Shown one piece after another: positions 27,105-34,229 of a stretch of 64,000 bases of DNA. The stretch is from contig NZ_CP087106.1 in assembly GCF_028583545.1 (NCBI RefSeq), forward strand, positions 6,204,580-6,268,579. Reading direction: 5' to 3'. Numbering within the stretch: position 1 is the stretch's first letter; each line of letters starts with the position of its first letter. Source of the DNA: Methylobacterium sp. NMS14P. Lineage in GTDB: Bacteria; Pseudomonadota; Alphaproteobacteria; Rhizobiales; Beijerinckiaceae. A program made the translations under genes and the position numbers. A model generated the notes under the pieces. It did not search any database, had not been told where the DNA came from, and saw nothing but the letters and a program-made list of their open reading frames with translations.

Positions 27105-27494
27105 ATGAACCGACCCACCACCCTTACCCTCACTGTCGTTGCAGGGTTCGCACTGCTCAGCGGGATTGCCGGCGCGGAGCCACTGCCTCGTGTGGACGCA
27201 GATAGTCACTGCCGCTCGCAGGTCAGCAACAAGTGGCGCTTTGGCACTCCGCAAGAGAAATACCAGCAGTGCTTCAAAGAACAGCAAGAGGCCTATGACA
27301 AGCTGAAGGCACGCTGGGATACCGTCGAAGAGGAAGATCAGCGGGCCTGCCTCAAGTGGAGCCTCGCTGAACACGCGTACAGCTCATTAGAGAGTTGCAT
27401 AGGTGATATGGAAAAATCCCGTGCCTACAAGAAGCGGGAGCTTGATAGGGGAGCTGAGTTCCGCGCAATCCCGAAGCAGGAGCTTCGTTGGTGA
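27105..27494 (+). CDS. exported Cys-containing protein, unknown function
   Basis: The 129-aa product has a signal peptide (MNRPTTLTLTVVAGFALLSG, cleavage near AGAEP). The mature part is charged and helical with four Cys residues (DSHCRSQ, QQCFKEQ, RACLKW, ESCIGD), which could form two disulfides in the periplasm. It starts 8 bases after the previous gene and overlaps the next by a few bases. I do not recognise the family. Confidence 0.7.
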   Translation: MNRPTTLTLTVVAGFALLSGIAGAEPLPRVDADSHCRSQVSNKWRFGTPQEKYQQCFKEQQEAYDKLKARWDTVEEEDQRACLKWSLAEHAYSSLESCIGDMEKSRAYKKRELDRGAEFRAIPKQELRW

Positions 27495-27685
27495 GGACGA
27501 TTTCGGTACTCGCCGTCGCCACAATCGCCTGGGTCACGGTGCCGGCCGCCGCAGTCGCATCCCCCAAGGCCGAGAAGGTCTATGCCGCGAACGGCCGACG
27601 CGTGGCCGTGATCAGGAGCACCGCCTTCGGTCGCTCCATCTATGGGCCGAACGGACGACGCATCGCTACGATCCGCTCACGGTGA
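27491..27685 (+). CDS. small exported protein with repeated NGRR motif
   Basis: A signal peptide (ISVLAVATIAWVTVPAAAVA) is followed by a mature part of about 40 residues in which AANGRRVAVIRST and GPNGRRIATIRS repeat the same motif. The GTG at 27491 (or TTG at 27488) overlaps the upstream stop, implying coupling. The repeat suggests a small beta-structured periplasmic or surface peptide; function unknown. Confidence 0.6.
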   Translation: MRTISVLAVATIAWVTVPAAAVASPKAEKVYAANGRRVAVIRSTAFGRSIYGPNGRRIATIRSR

Positions 27686-27759
27686 TCGGGGAGGCGTAGG
27701 GCTCGCACAACGATCAAGACCGTGGTTAGCAGGTCCGCCCCATACGTGAGGAGACCGGC

Positions 27760-28032
27760 TTGTTCAGGGAATGGATGGCGGACGAGAGGCGGTGGCGGAC
27801 CTACGCCAGCGTACAGCTCCTTAAACTCCACGAGCATCTAACCGACGTTGCCGTTGCAATCGCGGCCGGCGTGTTCCTGCTGCTACTCTCCCACTACCAG
27901 CACGAGTTAGCTACGGGTGGGGCATTCGTGCTCTTTCTCGGGTTCTTGGTGCAGGCGCGTAGCCGCATGAAGGATCGCGAGGCCGTCCAGGAGGTGCTTC
28001 GGCAAATGGACAATGAGGCCCGCTCGGATTGA
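27760..28032 (+). CDS. small membrane protein (90 aa)
   Basis: Two hydrophobic stretches (DVAVAIAAGVFLLLLSHY and GGAFVLFLGFLVQA, residues about 30–68) form a helical hairpin followed by a charged tail (SRMKDREAVQEVLRQMDNEA). The start is TTG at 27760 after GTGAGGAG; an ATG at 27775 is the alternative. The layout is holin-like, but phage lysis genes are not adjacent, so I leave it unassigned. Confidence 0.6.
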   Translation: MFREWMADERRWRTYASVQLLKLHEHLTDVAVAIAAGVFLLLLSHYQHELATGGAFVLFLGFLVQARSRMKDREAVQEVLRQMDNEARSD

Positions 28033-28046
28033 GTAGGCGCCGAGCC

Positions 28047-28301
28047 CTAGGCTTCGTCGTGGCCCAGCTCGGCGATCATCCGCCGGCCGGTCTCTGTGAG
28101 CAGCCAAGCCGGCCCGCCTCGATCCCGCACCCGGACCAAGCCCATCTCGACAAGCAGCGGCATCACAGACGGGTAGGCTTGCATCCGTAGGCGCCCGGGT
28201 TTGCCGCGACCGCCCGGAGAGCCGCAAGGGGTTTCCCACGGAGGGGCGGGATAGGCTCGTTCCCGCAAGCGCTTGCGGTGACTGTCATTCTCGGTCCGCA
28301 T
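28047..28301 (-). CDS. small winged-helix-like protein (84 aa)
   Basis: The C-terminal part (MQAYPSVMPLLVEMGLVRVR, then AWLLTETGRRMIAELGH) has the recognition-helix and wing pattern of winged-helix regulators ('ll..mgLv......ayllTe.Gr..i.el'). The N-terminal 40 residues are basic and low in complexity. It is convergent with the membrane-protein gene. The start at 28301 is uncertain. Confidence 0.5.
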   Translation of the reverse strand: MRTENDSHRKRLRERAYPAPPWETPCGSPGGRGKPGRLRMQAYPSVMPLLVEMGLVRVRDRGGPAWLLTETGRRMIAELGHDEA

Positions 28302-28414
28302 CCACAGGCGCCCACAGGACACCATGCTCGATCTCGGATCGGGGGCGCGTTCGGGTTGAACCGCCCGGCTCGATCGGCTTTGTTCCTTTTTCGTTCTAGA
28401 ACGGAGCATCCGAA

Positions 28415-28630
28415 ATGCCAGAGCGGCAAGGCGCATCACCTGTGGAACCGTGGACCCCCACGGAGGCGGACACGGTAGCCCTGGCCTACCTCCGAGCGGC
28501 CGGTGGCGACCGCTGGACGGCGCTTGTGCAGCTCGCGGAGGATGCCCTTTCTGACCTGGGCGCGGCCGATGCCCGGCTTCGTGATCAGGGCCAGCGGATC
28601 TCAAATGGCTACGTGCGCGGTGCCGTGTGA
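28415..28630 (+). CDS. hypothetical protein (71 aa)
   Basis: The product starts MPERQGASPVEPWTPTEADT; residues 20–60 form amphipathic helices (VALAYLRAAGGDRWTALVQL, AEDALSDLGAADARLRDQG). It resembles small phage or plasmid accessory proteins found in methylobacterial elements but has no named family I know. Its stop overlaps the GTG of the interrupted gene downstream by 3 bases. Confidence 0.6.
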   Translation: MPERQGASPVEPWTPTEADTVALAYLRAAGGDRWTALVQLAEDALSDLGAADARLRDQGQRISNGYVRGAV

Positions 28631-28718
28631 CCCGCCTGGGCGATGATAGGGGCGAGCGGCTGACGGTCGATTGCTCAGCCTTGTACCGCCTGCGGATTGT
28701 GAGACACCGATCTGAAGC

Positions 28719-29633
28719 CTACGCGGCGATGGCCGCGGGTGGTAGCTGCGCGGCGCGGATATCGGCCGGTGGCCGGAACCCGTGTCGCTCGATCAGCCAC
28801 GTCTCATTGTAGAGATCTCGGAACGCCAGCAGGGCGTGGCGCAGATCCTCGACCGTATCGAAGTGCTCGACCCACAACAGGTTCTCCTTGAGGGTGCGGA
28901 TGAAGCGCTCGGCGCAGCCATTCCCCTCCGGGGCGCGCACGAAGGCGGGCGAGCTCGCGATGCCCAGGAACGCGAGCTCCGCCTGGAAGGCGTCCGCCAT
29001 GTACTGGCTTCCGTGATCGTGCCGGACGCTCAGGCCGGAGGCGATCTCGGCCGCGAAGCCACCGAAGCGCTGCCGCACCCCTTGGCGGATCGGCTCCAGC
29101 GCCTCGAAGCGCGTGGCCCGGCGGGCCGCATGGATGCCCACGCACTCGGCCGAGCAGTGATCGATGGCCACGAACACCGCGACCTGCCCCTCGGCCGTCC
29201 AGGTGGTGGTCAGGTCGGTGCCCCACATCGTGTCGACCCTGTCCGGGATGATGGTGCCGTCGTGGTTGCGCGGACCGCGCGGTGTGCCGACCCGCGTGGG
29301 GGCCAACAGGTCGTGGGCGCGCATCAGGCGCAGCACCCGGCGCTTGGAGGTGCGCACGCCCTTCATGCGCAGCCGTGCCCAGACCTTGCGATGGCCTTCG
29401 CCGTGGAAGGGGCTGTCGGTCAGGATGGCGCGGATCCGCAGGAGCAGTGCGGCATCCAGCATCGCCCCGACCGGGCCGGGCCGCCGCGCGGGATCGGACC
29501 CGGCCTCCGATCCGAGCCCTGAGCGGGGCGGTGAGAGATGCCGGTGGACGGTGGCGCGCGACACGCGCCAGATCCGGCACACCCGAGCCAGCCCGTAGAC
29601 GCTGCCGCTGGCCGGCGAGACGGTCCGGCTCAT
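28719..29633 (-). CDS. IS3-family transposase OrfB (DDE integrase)
   Basis: The 304-aa product has an HTH_21-like segment (AILTDSPFHGEGHRKVWARLR, then RVLRLMRAHDLLAPT) followed by the rve integrase core: TMWGTDLTTTWTAEGQVAVF (first Asp), RHDHGSQYMADAFQ (second Asp) and a third acidic site in NGCAERFIRTLKENLLW. The ending (LYNETWLIERHGFRPPADIR) is characteristic. It overlaps OrfA by ATGA. The full length is present, so it may be active. Confidence 0.9.
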   Translation of the reverse strand: MSRTVSPASGSVYGLARVCRIWRVSRATVHRHLSPPRSGLGSEAGSDPARRPGPVGAMLDAALLLRIRAILTDSPFHGEGHRKVWARLRMKGVRTSKRRVLRLMRAHDLLAPTRVGTPRGPRNHDGTIIPDRVDTMWGTDLTTTWTAEGQVAVFVAIDHCSAECVGIHAARRATRFEALEPIRQGVRQRFGGFAAEIASGLSVRHDHGSQYMADAFQAELAFLGIASSPAFVRAPEGNGCAERFIRTLKENLLWVEHFDTVEDLRHALLAFRDLYNETWLIERHGFRPPADIRAAQLPPAAIAA

Positions 29634-29995
29634 GGCCGCGACCGCCTGCGGGCCAAAGGGCCGGCGCCACGCGCCTCCAGGGCGGCGACCTTGGCCTCCA
29701 GCAGCTCGCGCTCCAGCAGCATCTCGCCGAGCTTGGCCTTGAGACGCCCGCTCTCCAGCGCGTCCGCATCGAGGGGCCGGGTGGACAGGCTGGCCTCGCC
29801 CGCCGCCAGGAAAGCATCGCGCCAGCCCGACAAGGTCGCCGCCGTCACGCCCAGGCCGCGCGAGACGCTCTCCAGGTCCTCACCACGCAGAAGCCGCAAC
29901 ACCGCGTCCCGCTTGCGCTGCCGGGACATGCGCCCACCCCGGCCAGGTCCGACCGAACCGGCAACCGCTCCTGTAGTCGTCGTCATCGTTCTCAC
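29630..29995 (-). CDS. IS3-family transposase OrfA
   Basis: Up to 121 aa; the core from MSRQRKRDAVLRLLRGEDLE has a helix-turn-helix (ESVSRGLGVTAATLSGWRDAFL) followed by a leucine-rich helix (LKAKLGEMLLERELLEAKVA) typical of OrfA. The ATG at 29929 is a plausible shorter start. Its end overlaps OrfB by 4 bases. Confidence 0.85.
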   Translation of the reverse strand: MRTMTTTTGAVAGSVGPGRGGRMSRQRKRDAVLRLLRGEDLESVSRGLGVTAATLSGWRDAFLAAGEASLSTRPLDADALESGRLKAKLGEMLLERELLEAKVAALEARGAGPLARRRSRP

Positions 29996-30282
29996 CCCTG
30001 AGGCGGAGACCGTCCGCTAACGGGGTGTCTCAAGCAACCGTGGGGCGGAGGAGCCTGCCGGCGACACGGAAGCTACCGCCTCGATCGTTTCATGGATCAG
30101 TTCGGCCCGGACATCGCCACGGTGGATCTACTCCGGGCTCTGACGGTCTCCTGCCGCCATCAGCGTGGGCTGAGAGCAGTTGCGGCGCGGAAGTACGAAG
30201 CTCAGTGCCTCGCGATGCTGAAGCTGGCGAAGGGTCTCGACCTGGACCCCCGGTCCCGCCCAGCGGGCCTTTCACGCTGGAG

Positions 30283-30462
30283 GTGCGGGACGATCGGGGG
30301 CGGGTGAAGCTGCGCTTGGGTGTTAGCTACCCAATTGACGCCGCGGTTGCCGCCTTCGATGCCATCGCCGCGAGCTACCCGGATCAGGAGGTCACCCTGC
30401 GGCAACTCGCCCATGTGATCCGGCGGCAGTCGAGGCCAGGCACCCCGCCGGGCGATCTGTAG
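30283..30462 (+). CDS. small hypothetical protein
   Basis: A GTG-initiated frame (VRDDRGRVKLRLGVSYPIDA, AVAAFDAIAASYPDQEVTLR) looks like a compact alpha/beta protein, but lacks a clear ribosome-binding site and overlaps the end of the interrupted gene. It may instead be the genuine 3' part of that gene after a frameshift near 30250. Confidence 0.4.
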   Translation: MRDDRGRVKLRLGVSYPIDAAVAAFDAIAASYPDQEVTLRQLAHVIRRQSRPGTPPGDL

Positions 30463-30485
30463 TGCTACTGATTTCACTCAATGCT

Positions 30486-30740
30486 CTACGTGTGCCGCGC
30501 CGGCCAGCGCATGATCCGTTGTGCCCAGATGCGCGCATCGGCATCATTGATCGCACTGTGAAGGGCAAAGAGGGCAGCGGCCGTTGCTCCGAACAACGCG
30601 CGGACCATTCCACCAACGTCAGCATCTGCCGAAGGGTCCGAAGCAAAGGGGTTCAAAGCTGGGATCGCCTGGAAGAAGGCCAAACCCGAGCTGATGCTAA
30701 GGACAAGTGTGGCGGTTGTCGGAAGATCTTTCACCCTCAT
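30486..30740 (-). CDS. two-helix membrane protein (84 aa)
   Basis: Hydrophobic segments ATLVLSISSGLAFFQAIPAL and MVRALFGATAAALFALHSAI are joined by an acidic loop (FASDPSADADVGG), with a short cytoplasmic tail. Size and topology resemble small phage membrane proteins. No family is assigned and neighbours give no clue. Confidence 0.55.
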   Translation of the reverse strand: MRVKDLPTTATLVLSISSGLAFFQAIPALNPFASDPSADADVGGMVRALFGATAAALFALHSAINDADARIWAQRIMRWPARHT

Positions 30741-30832
30741 CGTAAACTCCTACCTATGACCTTCGCTGGAAGATCCACCATCACGTTGTGCGATTTGCTC
30801 CAGCGTGGCGAGGTACCTGCTAGTGCGGCAGA

Positions 30833-31109
30833 TTACTTAGGCGTCGACGGTCGCCGCATGCTCTGCGAATGATCCGTGACGATCACCAGTGTGGCGTTGT
30901 GCCGCCGGCCGAGGTGTAGGGCCTTGCGTAGCTCCGGCCGATCATCCCAGATGTTGCTCTCCACCTCCACCAACTCGGCCAAGACGTTCCGTTGTCCTCC
31001 ATTCAGGAGGTGCGGTGCCGCTTGCCGCTGCGCCTCTAGGTCAAGCCCGGAGCGGTCCAGCAACGCCGTGGAGACCCGCAGGTAGACGACTAACTTGCCC
31101 TATGTCATC
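30833..31109 (-). pseudogene. decayed copy of a serine recombinase N-terminal half
   Basis: Translation gives RSGLDLEAQRQAAPHLLNGG, NVLAELVEVES and DDRPELRKALHLGRRHNATL, closely matching the intact recombinase at 32416–33150. The equivalent of its start is ATG-ACA-TAG, a stop at codon 3, and similarity ends abruptly after 'NATLVI'. Upstream bases to about 31180 also resemble the region upstream of the intact gene. It therefore represents a duplicated, decayed 5' part lying on the far side of the AT-rich cassette. Confidence 0.8.
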
Positions 31110-31203
31110 GCTGTTCCCCGAGGTTCTGCAATGCTCTTGCGAATGGTCCCAGATAAATTGCCCATGTCTTAGGTGCTAACAACCAACATGAAGTTTTTTC
31201 TGA

Positions 31204-31581
31204 TCATCCATCTCGTGATTGTATTAGCAAACTCGAAATAACATTGCTAATTTCCTTTGATGAGAGAGTGTTTTTTAGCAGATTGGTAAATTCTTCCTCG
31301 TTGGATACTTGAAATGCCGTACCTCTAAACGGGATAAATACAGTGCCTGGATAAAGTAGAATTGTATGTTTATAGCTCAGAACGCTGTACCTAAAACCAG
31401 ACAATGCCGGAGCTGTGATAAATAACGTATGATTTATACTTTGCGACTCACTTGAGGTCGCGACTTCGGCTTGAAGCAGACCTTTAGTAGCATCAGTAAG
31501 AGCACTCGCTTGCTCTTTCAGCATAGCCGCTGGAGTTCTAACGTCCCCAACATCAGGAACCGCCCAAAAACCTGCGCTCAT
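31204..31581 (-). CDS. unknown protein coupled to the EEP nuclease-like gene
   Basis: The 125-aa product starts MSAGFWAVPDVGDVRTPAAM. Residues 15–55 form a long helix with heptad character (MLKEQASALTDATKGLLQAE); the middle is beta-rich (NHTLFITAPALSGFRYSVLS, HTILLYPGTVFIPFRGTAFQ) and the end helical. I recognise no family. Its ATG overlaps the stop of the nuclease-like gene by 4 bases, so the two are co-translated. Base composition is far more AT-rich than neighbours, indicating recent acquisition. It could be an effector, inhibitor or binding partner of the enzyme. Confidence 0.8.
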   Translation of the reverse strand: MSAGFWAVPDVGDVRTPAAMLKEQASALTDATKGLLQAEVATSSESQSINHTLFITAPALSGFRYSVLSYKHTILLYPGTVFIPFRGTAFQVSNEEEFTNLLKNTLSSKEISNVISSLLIQSRDG

Positions 31582-32405
31582 GGCACGTACCTTTCCGTAT
31601 CTAGGTAAATTTTTATTGGTAGATGATCAGAGATACTTCGATCCGTGGTAGTTTTACTTAGAAGGCTTCTCCCCCTAATTTGATGGATTATCTGAAAACA
31701 TCCATCTGTGTAATACGTAAGCAAATTTGGCCGTAGTAAGCATTGATCGAAGAAATTCCAATATAAATTAAAAATATCACCGCCATTGTTGTAATAGAAT
31801 GTTCCCGGCGACACCGAACTTTCATCTCCTAACAAATTCCAACACGGATTAAAAAAGAATTTCCATTTTTTGCCATTAACATTCCGGGATACACGCATTG
31901 CTATCCTTTTGTCCATCGTAGCGTGAAATCCATCTGCTGCAATCATGGCATCTTCATATGGATTAATATTCAAATCTCCGATCACAAGTGTGTTGCTATG
32001 ACCCAACCGATCTTCGCAACGGTAAATTTCGTTGACTAATCCGCGAACCACGAAATGTTGATTTTTATCATCTTTGTACAACTTACTTGGTAAATGACAG
32101 AACACAAGCAGAAGCGGTAGCCCTACAGGTGGTCTAAATTCTCGAATAGAACTTCTACCGTCATCATATAAAGCTTTAAAACACGATAAGTCGTATCGAA
32201 CAAAAACTCTTACGTAACTATCAACTACTTTGTATTCTCTGAAGACCCTCTGTGATATATTGCCATTAAGACTTATAAGGATTTCGCTGCTGCTCTCAAT
32301 ACATTCGGCTAGTACCAATATATCGACATTATTGTCCTCGCAAGCGCTCGCCAACAATCTAGAAACATTGTTTTTAGCCAAATTCCAAAACATGAATACA
32401 GGCAT
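31578..32405 (-). CDS. endonuclease/exonuclease/phosphatase-family enzyme
   Basis: The 275-aa product carries the EEP (DNase I-like) motifs in order: FMFWNLAKNN (metal/phosphate Asn), VDILVLAECIES (metal Glu), FCHLPSKLY (His region), NTLVIGDLNINPYE (GDxN) and SISDHLPIKIYL (SDHxP with catalytic His). All core residues appear present. Family members cut DNA or RNA, or hydrolyse phosphodiester and phosphoester substrates; specificity cannot be read. The ATG at 32405 (MPVFMFWN) is chosen because upstream codons belong to GC-rich recombinase sequence. It heads a strikingly AT-rich two-gene operon. Confidence 0.88.
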   Translation of the reverse strand: MPVFMFWNLAKNNVSRLLASACEDNNVDILVLAECIESSSEILISLNGNISQRVFREYKVVDSYVRVFVRYDLSCFKALYDDGRSSIREFRPPVGLPLLLVFCHLPSKLYKDDKNQHFVVRGLVNEIYRCEDRLGHSNTLVIGDLNINPYEDAMIAADGFHATMDKRIAMRVSRNVNGKKWKFFFNPCWNLLGDESSVSPGTFYYNNGGDIFNLYWNFFDQCLLRPNLLTYYTDGCFQIIHQIRGRSLLSKTTTDRSISDHLPIKIYLDTERYVP

Positions 32406-32415
32406 AATAGACCTG

Positions 32416-33150
32416 TCAGACGGGTGAGACAGATATGCGGAGAGTTGCTCGCTGAACCTGCACGGCCGACCATGCTCCTCCTCGAGGGGCCGGGATAGCA
32501 CGACGGTTCAGCGCCGCTGCAATTTCTCGAAGCGACACAGCGCCCGCTGCCTTCACGTCGGCGATGATCGGGGCGAGGTCGGCTGCCCGGCCGTTGGCGA
32601 TCTCCGTTCGGCGGGCTCTGCCCAGTGCGCGGCCTTCGTCCCGCTTGCCCAGGTTGGTTGGATTGCCGAGGCTGGTCGCCTTGCCGGCGGCCTGAAGCGC
32701 GGCCCGGTCCGCATTGGATAGAGTGGCATAGTAGCTTCGCTTCGCCGCGAGGGCTTCCCGAGTGCGCTTGGCGATCATCTGCCGTTCGGCTTGCGCCACC
32801 ACGGCCATAATGCCCACTACCATCTCGTTCGCCTCCGGCATGTCGGCCGCCACGAAGCGGACGCCAGCCTTCTGGAGGCCGAGCAGGAAGTGAGCGTCAC
32901 GGGAAAGGCGGTCCAGCTTGGCGATCACCAGGGTGGCGTTGTGCAATCGGCAGAGGGCCAGGGCCTTGCGTAGCTCCGGCCGATCATCCCGGCTGCCGCT
33001 CTCCACCTCCACCAGTTCGGCCAGCACGTTCCACTGTCCGCCGTTGAGGAAGTTGGCGACCGATTGCCGCTGCGCCTCCAGGCCCAGCCCGGACCGGCCC
33101 TGCATCTCCGTGGAGACCCGCAGGTAGGAGACGAGCTTACCTTGTGCCAC
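32416..33150 (-). CDS. serine recombinase (resolvase/invertase family)
   Basis: The 244-aa product has the resolvase catalytic domain: LVSYLRVSTEMQGRSGLGLE with the nucleophilic Ser, SRDDRPELRKALALCR, LVIAKLDRLSRDAHFL, then GIMAVVAQAERQMIAKRTRE and a C-terminal 'recombinase' segment (VSLREIAAALNRRAIPAPRG, GAWSAVQVQR). The C-terminus then diverges (ATLRISVSPV) right where the AT-rich cassette begins, so it may be slightly truncated by that junction. GTG at 33150 is the likely start. It is divergent from the gene at 33282 and about 10 bases upstream of the nuclease operon on the same strand. Confidence 0.88.
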   Translation of the reverse strand: MAQGKLVSYLRVSTEMQGRSGLGLEAQRQSVANFLNGGQWNVLAELVEVESGSRDDRPELRKALALCRLHNATLVIAKLDRLSRDAHFLLGLQKAGVRFVAADMPEANEMVVGIMAVVAQAERQMIAKRTREALAAKRSYYATLSNADRAALQAAGKATSLGNPTNLGKRDEGRALGRARRTEIANGRAADLAPIIADVKAAGAVSLREIAAALNRRAIPAPRGGAWSAVQVQRATLRISVSPV

Positions 33151-33253
33151 GGCTGCTCCCGGAGGTGCTGCTACATTCGTGCGAACGAGCGTCAGGAAGA
33201 ATGTAACGCTCCCCTGTCCTACGCCGGTTCGACCGTGTACACAAGTGCTACAA

Positions 33254-33266
33254 AAACCGGTTGCAG
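33254..33266 (-). repeat. partial inverted copy of the island repeat
   Basis: On the minus strand CTGCAACCGGTTT matches 13 bases of copy 1 (including its 5' C). It lies in the divergent promoter region between the serine recombinase and the gene at 33282. Confidence 0.55.
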
Positions 33267-33281
33267 ATTTTGGGGGGCATC

Positions 33282-33596
33282 GTGAGCAGCAGAACAAGGG
33301 TGACGGAGGCCGCGCTGGCGCTGCTGGCACAGTCGCGTGCGGAGTTGCCGAAGGTCAACATCCGGAGGCGGAAGCCGCGGGGCGACCCGGCAAAGGGCGT
33401 GGCCGAGCTGAAGGCAGTGGCGGACAAGCGGGCCGCGGCATTGGCCCCAGTCGTGACCGAGCTGAAGGCGGAAGGGCACAGCAGCGTGCGGAAGCTCGCC
33501 GACGCCATGAACGCGCGCGGGGTCCCCACAGAGCGCGGCGGACCGTGGCACGTGACGGGCGTCCAACGCCTGCTGAAGCGGATCAAGACGCTCTAG
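33282..33596 (+). CDS. orphan recombinase C-terminal-like DNA-binding protein
   Basis: The 104-aa product ends with VTELKAEGHSSVRKLADAMN, ARGVPTERGGPWHVTGVQRL and LKRIKTL, the C-terminal 'recombinase' motif of large serine recombinases, without a catalytic domain. GTG at 33282 follows a G-rich stretch; TTG at 33261 is the alternative. It is divergent from the full recombinase and may regulate it or be a relic. Confidence 0.65.
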   Translation: MSSRTRVTEAALALLAQSRAELPKVNIRRRKPRGDPAKGVAELKAVADKRAAALAPVVTELKAEGHSSVRKLADAMNARGVPTERGGPWHVTGVQRLLKRIKTL

Positions 33597-33622
33597 ATCG
33601 CGTTCTACAACCTGGAGGATCT

Positions 33623-33952
33623 ATGGGCACAGTCGGCACCGGTACTCTTCGCCTTGAAGGGCGTTACACGCGGCCGGAGCACGAGCCGCCGCCCCTCACC
33701 TTGCTCTGTAGCTCGATCAGGTATCGAGAGGCAGAGTTCAAGGAGACGAAGGGCGCCGGGGGCGATGTGATGCGGTCGGTGACCGTTCAACCGTCGCTTG
33801 AGGTTTCTGGCCTGCCGGCCGATTTCCAACAGGCGAAGGGTGATTGGACGCACATCATCTGCGCCTTGCTGCCGAAGGGTGAGGGGGAGCTGGTAGACAT
33901 CGTGCCGCTCGGGGGCGATCGGGCTCGGTTTGTCGTCAAGTACGCACACTAG
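33623..33952 (+). CDS. hypothetical protein (109 aa)
   Basis: The product starts MGTVGTGTLRLEGRYTRPEH; the translation alternates short strands with charged loops (DVMRSVTVQPSLEVSGLPAD, WTHIICALLPKGEGELVDIV) and looks like a compact beta-sandwich. CTGGAGG precedes the ATG at good spacing. No family recognised; it follows the recombinase-like gene by 26 bases. Confidence 0.7.
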   Translation: MGTVGTGTLRLEGRYTRPEHEPPPLTLLCSSIRYREAEFKETKGAGGDVMRSVTVQPSLEVSGLPADFQQAKGDWTHIICALLPKGEGELVDIVPLGGDRARFVVKYAH

Positions 33953-34063
33953 CTCAACGCCTTGACGGCTTGATAGCACGACGGCTCGATCGCGCGCCCG
34001 CTAGACGTTGAGCAAGCGGGCCGGCTCGATCGGCTGCCGTTTTGACGGATCGTTAAGGAGACG

Positions 34064-34201
34064 GTGAGCGTGCTCGACGCCATGGCGGCCGCGGAGCGGA
34101 AGGCCCTCCGCCGGATCGCTCTCGATCAGGATACCACGGCCCAGGCGTTGGCGGAGGAGGCCATCCGGGACGTTCTACGCCGGCACGGACACGGCGCCTG
34201 A
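34064..34201 (+). CDS. ribbon-helix-helix-like small protein (45 aa)
   Basis: A short frame starting GTG (MSVLDAMAAAERKALRRIAL, DQDTTAQALAEEAIRDVLRR) preceded by AAGGAG at ideal spacing. The 'L..iA.d...t.q.L..EAi...L.r' pattern is that of antitoxin-like ribbon-helix-helix proteins, though the N-terminal strand is short. No toxin gene is adjacent, so it is more likely a phage or plasmid regulator. Confidence 0.65.
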   Translation: MSVLDAMAAAERKALRRIALDQDTTAQALAEEAIRDVLRRHGHGA

Positions 34202-34229
34202 TCTCTAGCTCGCGAGGCGTCTTGCTATC

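Larger units (their letters stand above)
28700..30032 (-). mobile_element. IS3-family insertion sequence
   Basis: About 1.33 kb with 9-bp terminal inverted repeats (TGAGACACC at 28700–28708 and its complement at 30024–30032) enclosing two minus-strand frames with an ATGA overlap, the IS3 orfA/orfB plan. The flanks (ATTG left, AGCA right) show no direct duplication. It interrupts a small island gene. Confidence 0.85.
28627..30307 (+). pseudogene. small gene split by the IS3-family element
   Basis: A GTG at 28627 opens 24 codons (MTRLGDDRGERLTVDCSALY…) up to the IS left end at 28699. After the right end at 30032 the same reading frame resumes and gives ACRRHGSYRLDRFMDQFGPD, ATVDLLRALTVSCRHQRG and onward to 30307. 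Joining 28699 to 30033 restores one open frame. The CRRHG…YRLDRF…FGPD…LLRALT..C pattern is that of short putative zinc-binding proteins frequent in alphaproteobacterial phage-like elements. No target duplication is evident at the junctions. Confidence 0.55.
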
